Positions 11,429-23,877 are shown, counted from the first letter of the stretch. The stretch: 64,000 nucleotides of DNA from Panopea generosa (GCA_029582155.1 CM055902.1:19568748-19632747); one strand, 5' to 3'. A program made the numbers and translations. Notes: generated by a model not told the origin, from the sequence alone.

Positions 11429-12560
11429 CTACACATCTATGTATATAAACTCATTATACAAATCGAGCTCTTGTGAAACTTTAAGCTTTTTCGATACACT
11501 GTCTTCAATGTACATATTTTTGCTTGTTTGTGTTTTCCAACGTCCGAGTCTCATCAAGCATTGCTCATCTACGTTGTTTGTATTTGCTACCGTTGTTGCA
11601 CCACCAGCCCTGAGAAAATGTATTCCGATGTACAAATCTGGAGCAACCGACTTGAGCTTGAGTAAAATGCATTCTCTAGCTCTGGTGTAACTGATACTTT
11701 TGTTTTTGAATATGAGCTTAAAAACTCCTTTAGATTTGAATATATAGGTTTAAACAAAAAACCTTCTGAATTTGAATCCGTTTCACACGCGTTCATACAT
11801 CTTTTCAACATTGAATAAGGACAAGCCGATGTCTGACTTTTAGCTATGAATACTTTATCCCCTGATCTGCATTTATCAGTTTTACTTTTTCTTATTTTTA
11901 AAACAAAGTGATCTTCGTAAATAATAGCGTCATTGCATATAAATTATTTATTTCACCAAACCTCAAAAATCCTGCATAAGATCCCCCTATAAAAATCCCC
12001 CTATAAGAATCATTGCCAGATCTCGTATATCTGTTAAATTCGTACTATCTCGCTATTGGTCGCATAATGTATCAACATGTCTGTGTTAATGACGTCTTTG
12101 CGTTTTACGACTGAAGTTCGTAATCGCTTTGCCGCTTCAAGAAGATTTTTGACAAAACCATTTTCTGTCGGATCTGCAAAACTTTTCATGTTGTGTACCC
12201 ATTTGATGGCATAATATATTGATGCAATAACTCCGTAAGATACCTTTTTGTCCAATATTTCGGTTTAATACAGTGCCAGGTGTATTGGATCTGCCGGAGA
12301 ATGCTTATATTGGTTTTCGTCGCAATATGATTTGAATTTGTTGGACGAAGAATAATATTTCTGTGTAGTTCTAGCTGGCCTTGAACTTAGTAGATATGAA
12401 GACATCTTTTAAGCCCGGTTTATTGACATTAGCTGACTTTAGTTGTGCTTTGATATTTTGTGTCAGCCTAATACCTGTAGAATAAATCATTTTATAATAA
12501 ATGCGGTTTTCTGAAATGTGTTTTAAACATAACAAGGTAATTTCTTAACAATATTTTATA
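11429..12560 (-). pseudogene. Tyrosine recombinase of the YR retrotransposon, broken
   Basis: The N-terminal core-binding part is seen at 12034-12255 (SYGVIASIYYAIKW, then a LLEAAKRLR helix). The catalytic part is at 11429-11811. The active-site set is readable across frames: the first Arg in a YTRARE-type context near 11690, the H-x-x-R motif as HFLRAGG, a GRW block, and the nucleophilic Tyr in NMYIED. Together these would cut and rejoin a circular intermediate into target DNA. Frame breaks lie between the pieces, so it is not expected to work. Confidence 0.8.
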
Positions 12561-13870
12561 TTCAATGCTAACATGTTAAAAGGCAATGTCTCTGAGGCGA
12601 GAACGCTGTTATTTCCGTAACCTTTGCACAATACGTTTCGTCTAGGTAATGTAATTACGTCCCGTACGAAAGATCTGAAATGACCGTTTTCTATCAACAT
12701 GGGGCAGTAAGGGGCCGACGGCCATTCCGGTAAAATTACGTAATCCAATTTATCTCTGGAAAACCCCATTTTTGATCCAGTGCATTTACTCAGTCTGTAC
12801 CGGGTACACACCATTTTGAATACCTGTTACATTTGTTATTGTAATTAGATGAATAAAATCAGTAAAAATACCCCATTTCTTGTTTAACATACCAAATACC
12901 CATTTGTTAGTGTACCAGTCATCGGAATCTTTGCATCTGCTAAAAAAGTCAGCCTTCTCATTTAGTGATCTGGGTATCCATTGAGTTATTAAATCGATAT
13001 TATTTAAGCTGCAAATATCGCTTACCTCTAATGCGATTTGTTGCAAATTGTCTTTTTTACTTCCGACTAGCATAATTGTCTTCACGTTTTTGTTATCTGA
13101 AAAGACCTTTACCTTTTTTTCGTCTGGTATGCTTTAAATTGCTTTACATTACTCGCTTTACTGCTTCTGCTTCTTTCCAAGTTGAAGACTTGCATTTCTC
13201 AGAATCAAGCCGGAATCCCGTAACCTCAGTATGCGTAATGACGTCACCCCTGTCATTTACCTTAACCAGCGAATCATTATCTTTACGATCCTGTTCATAT
13301 TCCGTACCCTTTTCCGAGGGATAAATTTTCTTTTCCGAGAAACTACTTGCCTGTTCCGAGGCGTCTGAATATTTACTTGACATGTTAAATGCAAATTTTC
13401 TTTTATCTGACTGATATTGTTGGTATTCTTGATCATACCCTTGCTCTTTAGACTGTTCTATTTTAAATACTCCGTCTTTATTTATAATATCTTTGTCGAT
13501 GGGCTGCTATTTAGTTTCGGGAAATAACATTTTGTTGACATTGAGTCATGTGTATATACTCGTATGTCCGTATTTGACGGATACTGTTCCTCTTCCGGGA
13601 AACAGTAAATGCCTCTATTGTTTGGTTCGTCTGAACGTGTATCTGGGTTACTTTTAACCATTTCGAAATAACCCCCGTAACCCTGTGCACTTGCGTCGCA
13701 GAAGCAGATATTTCTGAATCTAGGTTTTCCAAGAAAGCTTTGCCCTTCTTATTTAAATCCTTTATCTTATTTACCCAAAACTGTATTTCTACTACTGCTT
13801 TTCGTGAAATAAAAACCTTTGACTTCCAACTAATTCGGCTGTGTATACATTTATACAATTGCAATGTTTT
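12545..13870 (-). pseudogene. RNase H domain and linker of the YR retrotransposon, broken
   Basis: Minus-strand pieces in order are 13511-13864 (SRISWKSKVFISRKAVVEI, then an ASAT block), 13144-13383 (ending SSTWKEAEAVKR), 12786-13085 (LITQWIPRSLNEKADFFSR), and 12545-12814 (LDYVILPEWPSAPYCPML). The SSTW-E and WIPR.LN.KAD.FSR motifs are typical of DIRS-like RNase H regions. Several frameshifts separate the blocks. Confidence 0.75.
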
Positions 13871-13898
13871 TTAAACTACAAACTTTCCCGAACACTGC

Positions 13899-14715
13899 CT
13901 AAGCTGAAATAATTTGGCCCGTTATAGATGCCGGCATGATTTTTAAATCGCCTCTATCTAACTGGTCTACAAAGGTCGTTAATGCGAGCATCAAACGATT
14001 TATTCTGTTTTCTGTTATGAAAAACTTTCCTGTTTGTATATCGATCCTATGACCCGGCCATGTAATTTCAGGTATAGGCTGCCACTTGCACTTTTCTTCT
14101 GCTAAGAGAAAACCCGAATCCGAGATGCTTTGTTTTATGTAACTGCTTGATTTCAAAGCTGCGTTGTTATTTTTATTCCCGCCTAATCCGTCATCTAGAA
14201 AAGTGATAACTGAGTGTCCCTTTGACTGCCACAACAATACCAGTACTCTTAGTACTTTTGAAAATATTTAATATAAAGGCAAAGAATTGTAAACATAAAA
14301 TGTTTTCTTTGCTCTGAATGGTCCATGAAAACCCCAGGTACTTTTTATGTTCGGGAAATACATCTATGATACGCCCCTCTAATGTCGAATGTAAACATAT
14401 AAGACCCTGGAATTAACATTCCCCTTGCGGTTTTCATTTTCTCATACTTTTTTCATTTTCTCGAACTTGTGCGCAAAATTGTGTAAACATGGATTTAAAA
14501 CCCTGCCATCTTATACTAACCTTGGTTTTCCAACTTTATTATATGCGACTGTCAGTGAATTTACTATAGAGGGTTGTGTTTTGGTTTCCGTTAATCAGCC
14601 TTTAATTAATAGCCTTTCTATTTCTTCAGATACAAAACCGGTATTTTCCGATTTATTGTTTTTTTTTAATTTTTGTGAAACTGGTACTTTCTTAAATGGC
14701 AATTTATAACCATTT
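13899..14715 (-). pseudogene. Reverse transcriptase of the YR retrotransposon, broken
   Basis: The upstream fingers-type block (minus strand, about 14500-14710) contains VSEEIERLLIKG, then SLTVAYNKVGKPRLV, then a HNFAHKFEKM block. The catalytic block is in 13899-14237 with ITFLDDGLGG, where FLDD stands for the usual YLDD metal-binding pair, followed by a WPGHRID block. In-frame stops and shifts occur between them. The order and motifs fit DIRS/Ngaro RTs rather than Gypsy or LINE RTs. Confidence 0.8.
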
Positions 14716-14758
14716 TCCACATATATAACTATTTGCGGTTATATTTTTCCAATACGAA

Positions 14759-15700
14759 CTAGCATTTATTTTGCTTATTATATGGCGTAATATTTTTCAA
14801 CTGGAATTGAGATTGCATTTTTTCAGTATTTCTATTAACCTTACCTCTCGTTTTGCAGTACTCTGGATGCTCCCTTTTTTCTGAAAGTGTCCGACTTTTA
14901 CCCTTTTCTGTAACAATTAAATTTATACTTAGCTTTAGATTTCTCTTTGTGTTCTTTAAACACTCATTCTTCCAATGACACTCCTGACCGCACAAGAAAC
15001 ATAAGCCTGGCTTCTTTTGTTGCTGATGCATTGTTGTCTGTCCGTTTGTGGGAGCCCTGTAACTGTATGGTGCAATTCATCTTCCCCGTTTGGACCTATC
15101 GGTTTTGATTTTCCTGGTGGCCGTTGCCTGCGCTCTATGAATTGTTTTTGGTCGTCTTCATCACTAGCAATCTCGGATTGAACGTATTCGTCTACCGCTT
15201 TCCATCCTAGCTCAAATTCGTCCGCCATTCTAATTAACTTTTTTCTTTGTTTGACGATGTTGGTGGCTGAAATAATTGAAACATCTGTATCATAAATGAT
15301 TATCATTTTTATTATTATTATAATTATCATCGTTACTATCGTTGTCCTGGTTATCATTTTTAAAACTCATTTTATGTTATTGTGTCCTTTTGTGATCTAT
15401 CTTTTCTAAATGTGTTTATATGCGAGGTCTACCGAACTTTAATTTTCGAAATATTTATCTTGATTTCTTTGTGTTTCGACCACAGTTCAAATTAAATACA
15501 TATACAGTTATTTTATAATAAATAATACCTTCTGCTAAGCTTGCTTTAGCTTTCGTTAAGTCTGGAGTTCCATGATTTACATTTGACTCCGCTTCTTCGA
15601 TGCTGTTGAGCACCTTCGAGTTGCATTTAAATTGTTCTTTGTTTGAATGTCTTTTGAATTTGTAATCTGAAGTTAGTCTCACGATTTTATTAATTTGCAT
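14759..15700 (-). pseudogene. Gag-like region with zinc knuckle, broken
   Basis: The minus-strand frame 15455-15700 has KFKRHSNKEQFKCNSKVL, a pattern I associate with gag proteins of YR elements. The frame 14956-15357 carries LIRMADEFELGWKAVDEY, then an acidic EIASDEDDQ stretch. The frame 14759-15031 has a CCHC-like knuckle (C-x2-C-x4-H-x4-C in CFLCGQECHWKNEC). This would package element RNA. The frames do not join. Confidence 0.65.
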
Positions 15701-15905
15701 TTCAGAAATATTTTGTTGAGTGTCACTTATCTAATTTATCTCTGTAGATATCAGTACGTGTATCCCGCTTAACACATCGTTTTGTTGTTGTTTAGAAACG
15801 TTCTTGATTGTATCTTAAATGTAAGCTTCTATCTTCTCGTTGTCCGCCATCTCGTTCCACCCTAAGGCTTGTATTTATTTCCGATCGATGCTATCTGTCC
15901 GAAGT

Positions 15906-16080
15906 GACCAGCACGCTTAGGCCTCTAGAAATGAAATTATCTCACTCAATCTCGCCCTCATGTTAATTAACGCGCCACTGACCAAACAAACTTTCATTGA
16001 TCAATTCAAACGTGTTATGTTGTCCCGGCTACGCCTAGACAACTATTCCGCGCTATTCGTTGAAACGCTCGGAATGTTAA
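15906..16080 (-). repeat. Split direct repeat A1 of the YR element (5' end of the element)
   Basis: This is the partner of 11117-11293. It forms the right-hand boundary in the plus-strand view, and LINE sequence resumes immediately after it. Confidence 0.85.
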
Positions 16081-16235
16081 TTATAATTTTATATATTTTG
16101 ACGGACATTTCATCAAAGGCCTTTGCAAAATCCATAATAATGATATCATTTTTGAATAGTTTTGTTGTTATTTTGTGATATGAGATAAACCATGTTGGTG
16201 TTTATGCAGGAAATTATTTTGTGTCTAAACGTCTC
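16081..16235 (-). mobile_element. LINE RT fragment, 5' part, separated by the YR insertion
   Basis: On the minus strand it reads KNDIIIMDFAKAFDEM, then VKIYKII, which is the RT block preceding the YSGI block found at about 10600-10650. It carries the DFAKAFD motif of non-LTR RTs (first catalytic Asp). This shows that the two LINE pieces were one element. Confidence 0.8.
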
Positions 16236-17524
16236 ACTACACAGTTACGCCCCTTTTCCCCCATGGTAACACGATTCTTACGCTTAAAAAATGCCTATGT
16301 AATTTGGTTTTGAAATATTTTCAAAACGGTTCATAGTGGTTGTGGTTTCATGCTGCAGATGAGTAGAGCAAAAGTTGGTATAGCATAAACTGCAATAAGA
16401 CATCACTGGTGTTAAAAAGGTGACTTTTATAGGTGCTCAACATATGCATGTATTTATGAGCATTTGAGGACTTTTTAAAAAAAAAAAAACCAGGGTGTCA
16501 CTGCACTACCTGTTATTGTGCATTTTTATGTGGGTATAAATCCTGTTATGAAAAAAAATCTGTGGAATTCTTTTTTTACCATTGAAATACTAGACCTTAT
16601 TTTATATAGAACAAAGAACAAAATTCAACTGTGTAGTCAGATCAAAATGGTTCATTATATTACTTGAAATAGGGTTTTCTAGAAGTTCAGCAGGTTTAGG
16701 ATATTAGGTGATTATTTATGGGATTGTATTTTTTATGTACATGATTAATTTAGTTTATACTAATTTATTTTAGCTCGATTGCGATGAAAGCTCAGAGCTT
16801 ATGTGAACAGCTGTCGAGTCCGCTCCCTGAGTAGAACCACTAATAAGTGTTGTTTTATGAGAGGCATCGGTTCGAACTGGAGATCGAACCCGCAACCTCG
16901 GGCGTGAGCGGTCAACACACTATCCGTTACACTATATGATTGACATCAATTTAAATTGTATGTTTTTCGATCTTTTAGTACAATATCAAATTCGAATGAC
17001 GTGCTAAAGATAAAAGATAAGATCGGTGTAATGATTTTGATTAGTGTTTTAAGTTACCTTCCATGAGAGGACCATGGCTTTGTTTGGGTTGATATTTTCT
17101 AACAATTTCTGGGTTCCTTTTAGTGTATATTGATATCTCCAGCATTAGTGGGTGGGGGTCTTTGTCATTTATAGAGTATTTGAAATTTTGTTTCTTCAGA
17201 AAATACTCTTTGAAATTTGTTATTTGAAGATATTTACTTTATCTTTGGGGCTGGGTGTTAATGAGGGATGGGATTCCTATGCTTTCTAATTTTTGGGTTT
17301 TAATGTACGAGAAAAGGTTTTCAGGTTAACTATGGAATGTGTTTGACCCTGATTGGTTTACTGTTATATAAAATATCATGTTCTGACTTTTATGCATTTC
17401 TCGTTTTCTTTAGTTGTCTTTTTTTCCCTAGCAACAAATAAAAATTATGTTGATACGAGCGGAGAAGCGGAAATATGACTTCTAGTCAAACACACCAAAC
17501 GATACAGAGGTTGATAATATGGTG
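16236..17524. other. Unassigned sequence with one SINE fragment
   Basis: There is no gene. A minus-strand tRNA-like SINE lies at 16770-16935, with B box 'ggttcgatctcc' and the A-box region 'gtgtaacggatagtg' when read in reverse complement. The remainder is AT-rich. Confidence 0.5.
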
Positions 17525-17825
17525 GTCCGTTAGTCCATCGTGCTATCACTAAGACAACAGGAACATGCGGTGTCACGACAGCACGACGACAAGATGGTGA
17601 TGACACGACTGTACGATAGCACGATGGCGATGGAACGAAGATGATACGTTGATGATGGGGGCGAAAGCGTGATGACGAAGACGCGGTAACACGATGGCAC
17701 TATGATGATGGAGCTCTGCCACGATTGCACGCGTCTTCACCATCGTGCCATCGTTCCATCACCAATGTGCTGTCGCTTATTCACTATCGTGTCATCGCTG
17801 TCGTAGCATCGCCTTCCTGTCTAAC
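17525..17825. repeat. Cryptic CATCGTG/CACGATG repeat that can fold back
   Basis: The left part is rich in 'cacgatgg' and 'gatgacacgac'. The right part (from about 17715) is rich in the complementary 'ccatcgtgccatcg'. The region is more GC-rich than its surroundings and can form a long imperfect hairpin. The open frame on the minus strand is low-complexity. Confidence 0.6.
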
Positions 17826-17889
17826 AAGCGCATAGACTCACACCCTGTGTCATGACGTCGTCTGACGAAGAAAGCGGTATATAAATTAG

Positions 17890-18080
17890 GTGAATGTATA
17901 TTATTCATACTATAGACAAAATTTGCCGAAGAATGCTAGAAAACGTAGCAGTAGTGAGATGGATAATTACTTGTAACAGACAACAGAGGTGTAAATGTTG
18001 ATGCAGACAGAATAACGGTAAGATATTTACTATTCACGATGCAGATGTTGATAAAGAAGAGGCAGTGGTAATATGACTAT
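17890..18080. repeat. Outlying diverged units of the 61-65-bp array
   Basis: These contain 'gttgatgcagacag', 'aataacggtaaga' and 'acagacaacagaggtg', as do units after 19450. They suggest the array once began here and was interrupted. Confidence 0.55.
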
Positions 18081-18609
18081 GACTGGTTTACTCTATATCC
18101 GGTTCGGAGAAAGTGAACATTCTTGCATTTGACTACCATATTTTGTTAATTTTTTGTTACAGAGTAAATGAATACCTGGTTGCCAGCTCAGTGTCAATCT
18201 TACATAATACGTAGTCCCAAATGCAATACAAGTCTGCGAACTTTATAGAGCAATTCCGATTGGTTTTCGACAAGAAGCGAAGACACCCACGATCTATCCC
18301 TTCCTGCATCAGAATTTAACATTGTTTACATATCTGTATGGTTTCAAAATGCTGTTCAGGCGTCAATGTTTATTTATGCATTTAAAGTGTTTTCGCGCAG
18401 TGCTAACCTCTATCTTGAACGCCCGATTGTAACCAATTAAAATCACACGGGCTGAATTTCCGGTCAAAATATTGACATTCCTTAATATACTTCATTTTAT
18501 TTAAGTGGTTTTAAAAATAAGTCAAATATTAAAAGTGTTTAAAAAAGTGTTCAAAGAATAAAACGTACATCAAATATTAGTATATACTCAACGGAAATGG
18601 ACGCCAATT
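18081..18609. other. No recognised feature
   Basis: This is non-repetitive sequence between outlying array units and the 47-bp array. It has no long frame. Confidence 0.35.
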
Positions 18610-19445
18610 ACAGGAGTCACAGTCAAGACACGTAGACACGTTACTGTCTGCAGTTTACAGGAGTCACGGTCAAGATACGTAGACTGGAAGGTTACAGGAG
18701 TCTCGGTCAAGATACGTAGACTGGTTACTGTATGCAGGCTACAGGAGTCACAGTCAAGATACGTAGACTGTCTACTGTATGTAGGTTACATGAGTCACAG
18801 TCAAGATACGTAGACTGGCAACTGTATGCAGGTTACAGGAGTCACAGTCAAGATACGTAGACTGGCAACTGTATATGCAGGCTACAGGAGCCACAGTCAA
18901 GATACGTAGACTGGATACTGTATGCAGGCTACAGGAGTCACAGTCAAGCTATGTAGATTGTCGTCTGTATGCAGGTTACACGAGCCACAGTCAAGATACG
19001 TTGACTGGCTACTGTATGCAGGTTATACGAGTCACAGTCAAGATACGTAGACTGGCTACTGTATGCAGGTTACAAGAGTCACAGTCAAGATACGTAGGCT
19101 GTCGTCTGTATGCAGGTTACACGAGCCACAGTCAAGATACGTAGACTGACTACTGTATGCAGGTTACATGAGTCACAATCAAGATACATAGACTGTCGTC
19201 TGTATACAGGTCACAGGAGTCACAGTCAAGATACGTAGACTGGCTTCTGTATGCAGGCTACAGAAGTCACAGTCAAGATACGTAGACTGGCTATTGTATG
19301 CAGGTTACAAGAGTCACAGTCAAGATACGTAGACTGTCGTCTGTATGCAGGTTACACGAGCCACAGTCAAGATACGTTGACTGGCTTCTGTATGCAGGTT
19401 ACAGGAGTCATAGTCAAGATACGTAGACTGGCTACTCTCTGCAGG
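18610..19445. repeat. 47-bp minisatellite, about 17 units
   Basis: The unit is 'aggagtcacagtcaagatac' followed by 'gtagactggctactgtatgc' and 'aggttac'. Variants swap 'ggctac' for 'gtcgtc'. Confidence 0.93.
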
Positions 19446-22045
19446 TTATAACTTCGTAATAGTCACAGACTCAGCACGGCGTGAATGTTGATACAGATAG
19501 AAAAGCGGTAAGTTGGCTATTCACTAGCTACAGGCAAAATATGGTACAGAGGTTGATAAAAATAAAACAGTGGTAAGATGGCTATTTACTGGTTACAGAC
19601 AACAGACGGTGTTAAGGTTGAAACAGGAGCAACGGTGATAAGTTGGCTATCTGCTGGACACAGACATCAGAAGGTGCGGATGTTTATACAGACGGAACAA
19701 CGGTAAGTTGGCTATCTGCCAGTTACAGACATCAAACGGTGCGGAGGTTGATACAGACGTACCAACGGCAAGTTACTATCTGCTAGACCAAGACATCAGA
19801 CGGTGCGGAGGTTGATATAGGGGGAAGAGTGGTAAGCTAGCTATCAGCTGGACACAGACATCAGACGGTATGGAGGTTGATACAAACATAACAACGGTAA
19901 GTTGGCTATCTACAGGACACAGACATCAAGCGGTGAAGAGGTTGATACAGACGGAACAACGGTAAGTTGGCTATCTGCTGGACAGACATCAGACGGTGCG
20001 GAGTTTGATACAGACTGAACAACGGTAAGTTGGTTTTCTGCTGAACAGACATCAGACGGCGCGGAGGTTAATACAGACAAAACAACGGTAAGTTGCCTAT
20101 CTGCTTGACAGACATCAGACGGTGTGGATGTTGAAAGAGGATTACCAGTGGAAAGTTGGCTATCTGCTAGACGCAGACATCAGACGGTACGGAGTTTGAT
20201 ACAGACTGAACAACGGTAAGTTGGCAATCAGCTGGGCACAGACATCAGACGGCATGGAGGTTGATACAAACAGAACAACGGTAAGTTGGCTATCTACTGG
20301 ATACAGACATCAGGTGGTGAAGAGGCTGATTCAGACGGAACAACGGTAAGTTGGTTATCTGCTGGACAGACATCAGACGATGCGGAGGTTGATACAGACA
20401 GAACAACAGTAAGTTGGTTTTCTGCTGAACAGACATCAGACGGCGCGGAGGTTAATACAGACTAAAAAACGGTAAGTTGCCTATCTGCTGGATAGACATC
20501 AGACGACATGGAGGTTGATACAAACAGAACAACGGTAAGTTGGCTATCTACTGGATACAGACATCAGGTGGTGAAGAGGTTGATTCAGACGGAACAACGG
20601 TAAGTTGGTTATCTGCTGGACAGACATCAGACGATGCGGAGGTTGATACAGACAGAACAACAGTAAGTTGGTTTTCTGCTGAACAGACATCAGACGGCGC
20701 GGAGGTTAATACAGACAGAACAACGGTAAGTTGCCTATCTGCTGGATAGACATTAGACGGTGTGGATGTTGAAAGAGGGTTACCAGTGGTAAGTTGGCTA
20801 TCTGCTGGACGCAGACATCAGACGGGACGGAGGTTGATACAGACGGAACAAGGTAAGATGGCTATCTGCTGGACAGACATCAGACGGTGCAGAGGTAGAT
20901 ACAGACGGAACAACAGTAACTTACTATCTGCTGGTCAAAGACATCAGACAGTGCGGAGGTTGATACAGACAGAACAACGGTTAGTTACTATCTGCTGGAC
21001 AAAGACATCAGACAGTGCGGATGATGATACAGACGGGACAAGGTAAGTTTGCTATCTGCTGGACAATGACATCAGACAGTGCGCAGGTTAATACAGACAG
21101 AACCATGGTAAGTTGCCTATCTGCTGGACAGAAATCAGACGGTGCGGAGGTTGATACTGACGGAACAACGGTAAGGTACTGTTTGCTGGACAAAGACATC
21201 AGACAGTGCAGAGATTGATACTGACAGAACAAAGTAAGTTAGCTATCATCTGGACACAGACATCAGACAGTGCGGAGGTTGATACAGACGGAACAACGGT
21301 AAGTTGCCTATCTGCTGGACAGACATCAGACGGTATAGAGGTTGATACAGACGGATCAATGGTAAGTTGCCTATCTGCTAGGCACAGATATCAGAAGATG
21401 CGGAGGTTGATACTGACGGAACAACGGTAAGTTGCCTATCTGCTGGACAGACATCAGACGGTATAGAGGTTGATACTGACGGAACAACGGTAAGTTGCCT
21501 AACTGCTGGACACAGATATCAGACGGTACGGAGGTTGATACTGACGGAACAAAGTAAGTTGGCTATCTGCTGGACAGACATCAGACGGTGCAGAGGTTGA
21601 TACTGACGAAACAAGGTAAGTTGCCTAACTGCTGGACACAGAAATCAGACGGTATGGAGGTTGATACAGACGGAACAATGGTAAGTTGCCTATCTGCTGA
21701 ATACAGACATTAGACGGTGCGGAGGTTGATACCGGGTAAACAGTGGTTAATTGGCTATCTGCTGGACACATACATCAGACGGTGTGGAGGTAGATACCGA
21801 CGGAACAACGGTTAGTTGGCTATCTACTGGACACAGACATCAGACGGTGCGGGGGTTAATACAGACGGAACAACTGTAAGTTAGCTATCCTCTGGACACA
21901 GATATAAGACGGTGCCGATGATTATACAGACGGAATAACGGTCAGTTGACTATCTACCTGTCACATACATCAGACCGTGCGGAGGTTGAGAAATACAGAA
22001 CAGTGCTAAGTTGGCTATTTACTGGCCACAGACACCAGACGTTGC
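19446..22045. repeat. 61-65-bp minisatellite, about 40 units, with a GTAAGT in most units
   Basis: The unit is 'ggtaagttggctatctgctg', then 'gacacagacatcagacggtg', then 'cggaggttgatacagacgga', then 'acaac'. Units lacking 'caca' are about 61 bp. The junction reads 'aacggtaagt', a near-perfect 5' splice-site consensus repeated through the array. Unit order is irregular at the right end from about 21700. Confidence 0.93.
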
Positions 22046-23374
22046 CAAGATAACACATGATCATAACATCACACACATGATATACTAGAAACGCATATCG
22101 ACAAGTTACACCAGTTGAAATCTTCAAGGAACACGGATTAAGATTAAGCAAATATATGACCAAACGTGATATCTTTTAATGCAAACATCACGACCGTACA
22201 CGAATTAGGACGCCAGATATCATATAGTAAACATAACGATCGAGCTAATAGCAGGACCTTTATCTTTACTGGGCAAAACTTACCTCCGATATAATTCGGT
22301 TGTACAGGTAGAGAAGAGTTACACAATTATATCATTATTTTAATATGATTTTATTAGCGTGCTTTGGGGTTTTTTTTGTACAAAATACAGAACATGTATG
22401 ACGGAAGCGTTGGAATTTTAAATTAATAAGCCATTTTCCTTTAAAAAATTAGGACCTGAAAAAATCTCCTCTTGAGGAAAAATGCTATATTTTACTTCTA
22501 CAAATTAAATATAAAAATGGAACATGCCTGTGATATTATATCAATAAACGTACAAAAGGTAAAGGTACAAAACAAACGTTCAATGTGCTAATCAAAACGT
22601 TAATACTGACATGCAGATTGTTTGCGTTTTTTTTCTAATCATATAACCTTTGGACTGTCTATGGATATAATATCAGTGAATTAAGTTACACATTTTCTTT
22701 CCGCAAAATTGTTTTTGTCTAAAGTTTCACTAAAAGTGAGTGCACTTGCCTATAAACGCATTCTCCCATCACAAATTAGCAAGAAAAAAACCCTTAACTT
22801 AAGCATGTAGGCTTTCGATTAAACGTTGTCAACGGTGATGGGGGTCAGTTTACACGAGACCCTTAAGACCAATCTGCCTCGTGAGTTCCGTTTTTGAGAC
22901 TGACAAAAAAAATCAAACCATACCATATCATACCATTCGATAACACGTACCGCGCCCGCACCGCACCTATAGCAATTATATTGGTTAGAATTTTTGTCCG
23001 CATCGTTATCATACTACATGTGCTTCTTACGGGAAACATTCAAATAGTATAACATATTTATAACTGGAAATCATGTTAAGTTTTGTCACAAGGTAGAGTT
23101 CACACATGGATATACTCTGTCGTAAATTGTGAGTAATGTATTATTTCCAAATTGACTGATTAAGTGATATTTCGCAATTGTTTATTTTTTAACACTGTGT
23201 ATTGATGTATGGGGAAGTATAAAACCAACTCTAGATTGAGTTGAAAATTGACAATTTTTCACATACCTGGGCAAAATACATTCAATTGCTCACGGCAATT
23301 GTGTGTATTCTTATAATATCTAAAGCTTCTGTTGTAAATATATAAATTGCCGATACAGTTCGTTGTGGTTGTAA
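22046..23374. other. No recognised feature
   Basis: This is AT-rich single-copy-looking DNA. No frame longer than about 60 codons and no repeat was seen. Confidence 0.45.
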
Positions 23375-23600
23375 GGTGTTAAGCGTCGCTTTCAAATAGT
23401 TTTCAGTTATATTGTGACGGTGTCTACTTGAGACAATATTCTAAGCGCTGCCACGCTGGAGTATCCTGCCGCAGACACATGATATGATACCCCACTCAGT
23501 CACATTATACTGTCACCTGGCCAACCAGACCAGGGGATCGAACCCACGACTTTCTGCATGCGAGGCGTCCACTTACCACTAAACCACCGCTTCGGTATCC
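23375..23600 (-). mobile_element. tRNA-derived SINE (minus), CGTCGCTTTCAA-ended family
   Basis: Reading plus to minus, it starts with 'gcgtcgctttcaaatag', then a body with 'ggtgtctacttgagaca', and ends in the reverse complement of a tRNA-like head ('gggatcgaacccacgac', 'accactaaaccaccgc'). The same family occurs at 24170, 27640 and 39087. Confidence 0.75.
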
Positions 23601-23877
23601 GATACGGTTTAAACATCGGCTTACTATAAACCTCTCATCAATATCAGGTTGGCGAACACACGTGCGTTTCGCCCATTCGTGAATGCATAAACGTGCATCT
23701 CGCTTCAGGTTAGATGTTGCTACATAACTTTCTTAATGTTCGTCGGATTTTTATCGAACTATGTACAGATACTCCAAGAAAATTAGAATAATTATACGGA
23801 CAACGGTGTTGATAGGCACCCTGATATATTCAGTATTTCACTCAAACACTTCAGTCAACCAAGGAATACTCGTATAT

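Larger units (their letters stand above)
10650..16081 (-). mobile_element. DIRS/Ngaro/PAT-type tyrosine-recombinase retrotransposon, decayed
   Basis: On the minus strand the order is gag-like region, zinc knuckle, reverse transcriptase, RNase H, tyrosine recombinase, which is diagnostic of YR retrotransposons. All frames are broken by frameshifts and stops. The ends follow a split-direct-repeat plan in element orientation: A1 (16080 to 15906), coding region, B1 (about 11355 to 11299), A2 (11293 to 11117), B2 (about 10710 to 10650). The element sits inside a LINE RT fragment, so it is the younger insertion. Exact termini are uncertain by about 10 bp. About 400 bp between A2 and B2 is unexplained. 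Confidence 0.82.

Noticed and set aside
13076..14709. Plus-strand frames within the YR element
   Set aside because: They are antisense to the recognisable RT and RNase H blocks on the minus strand.
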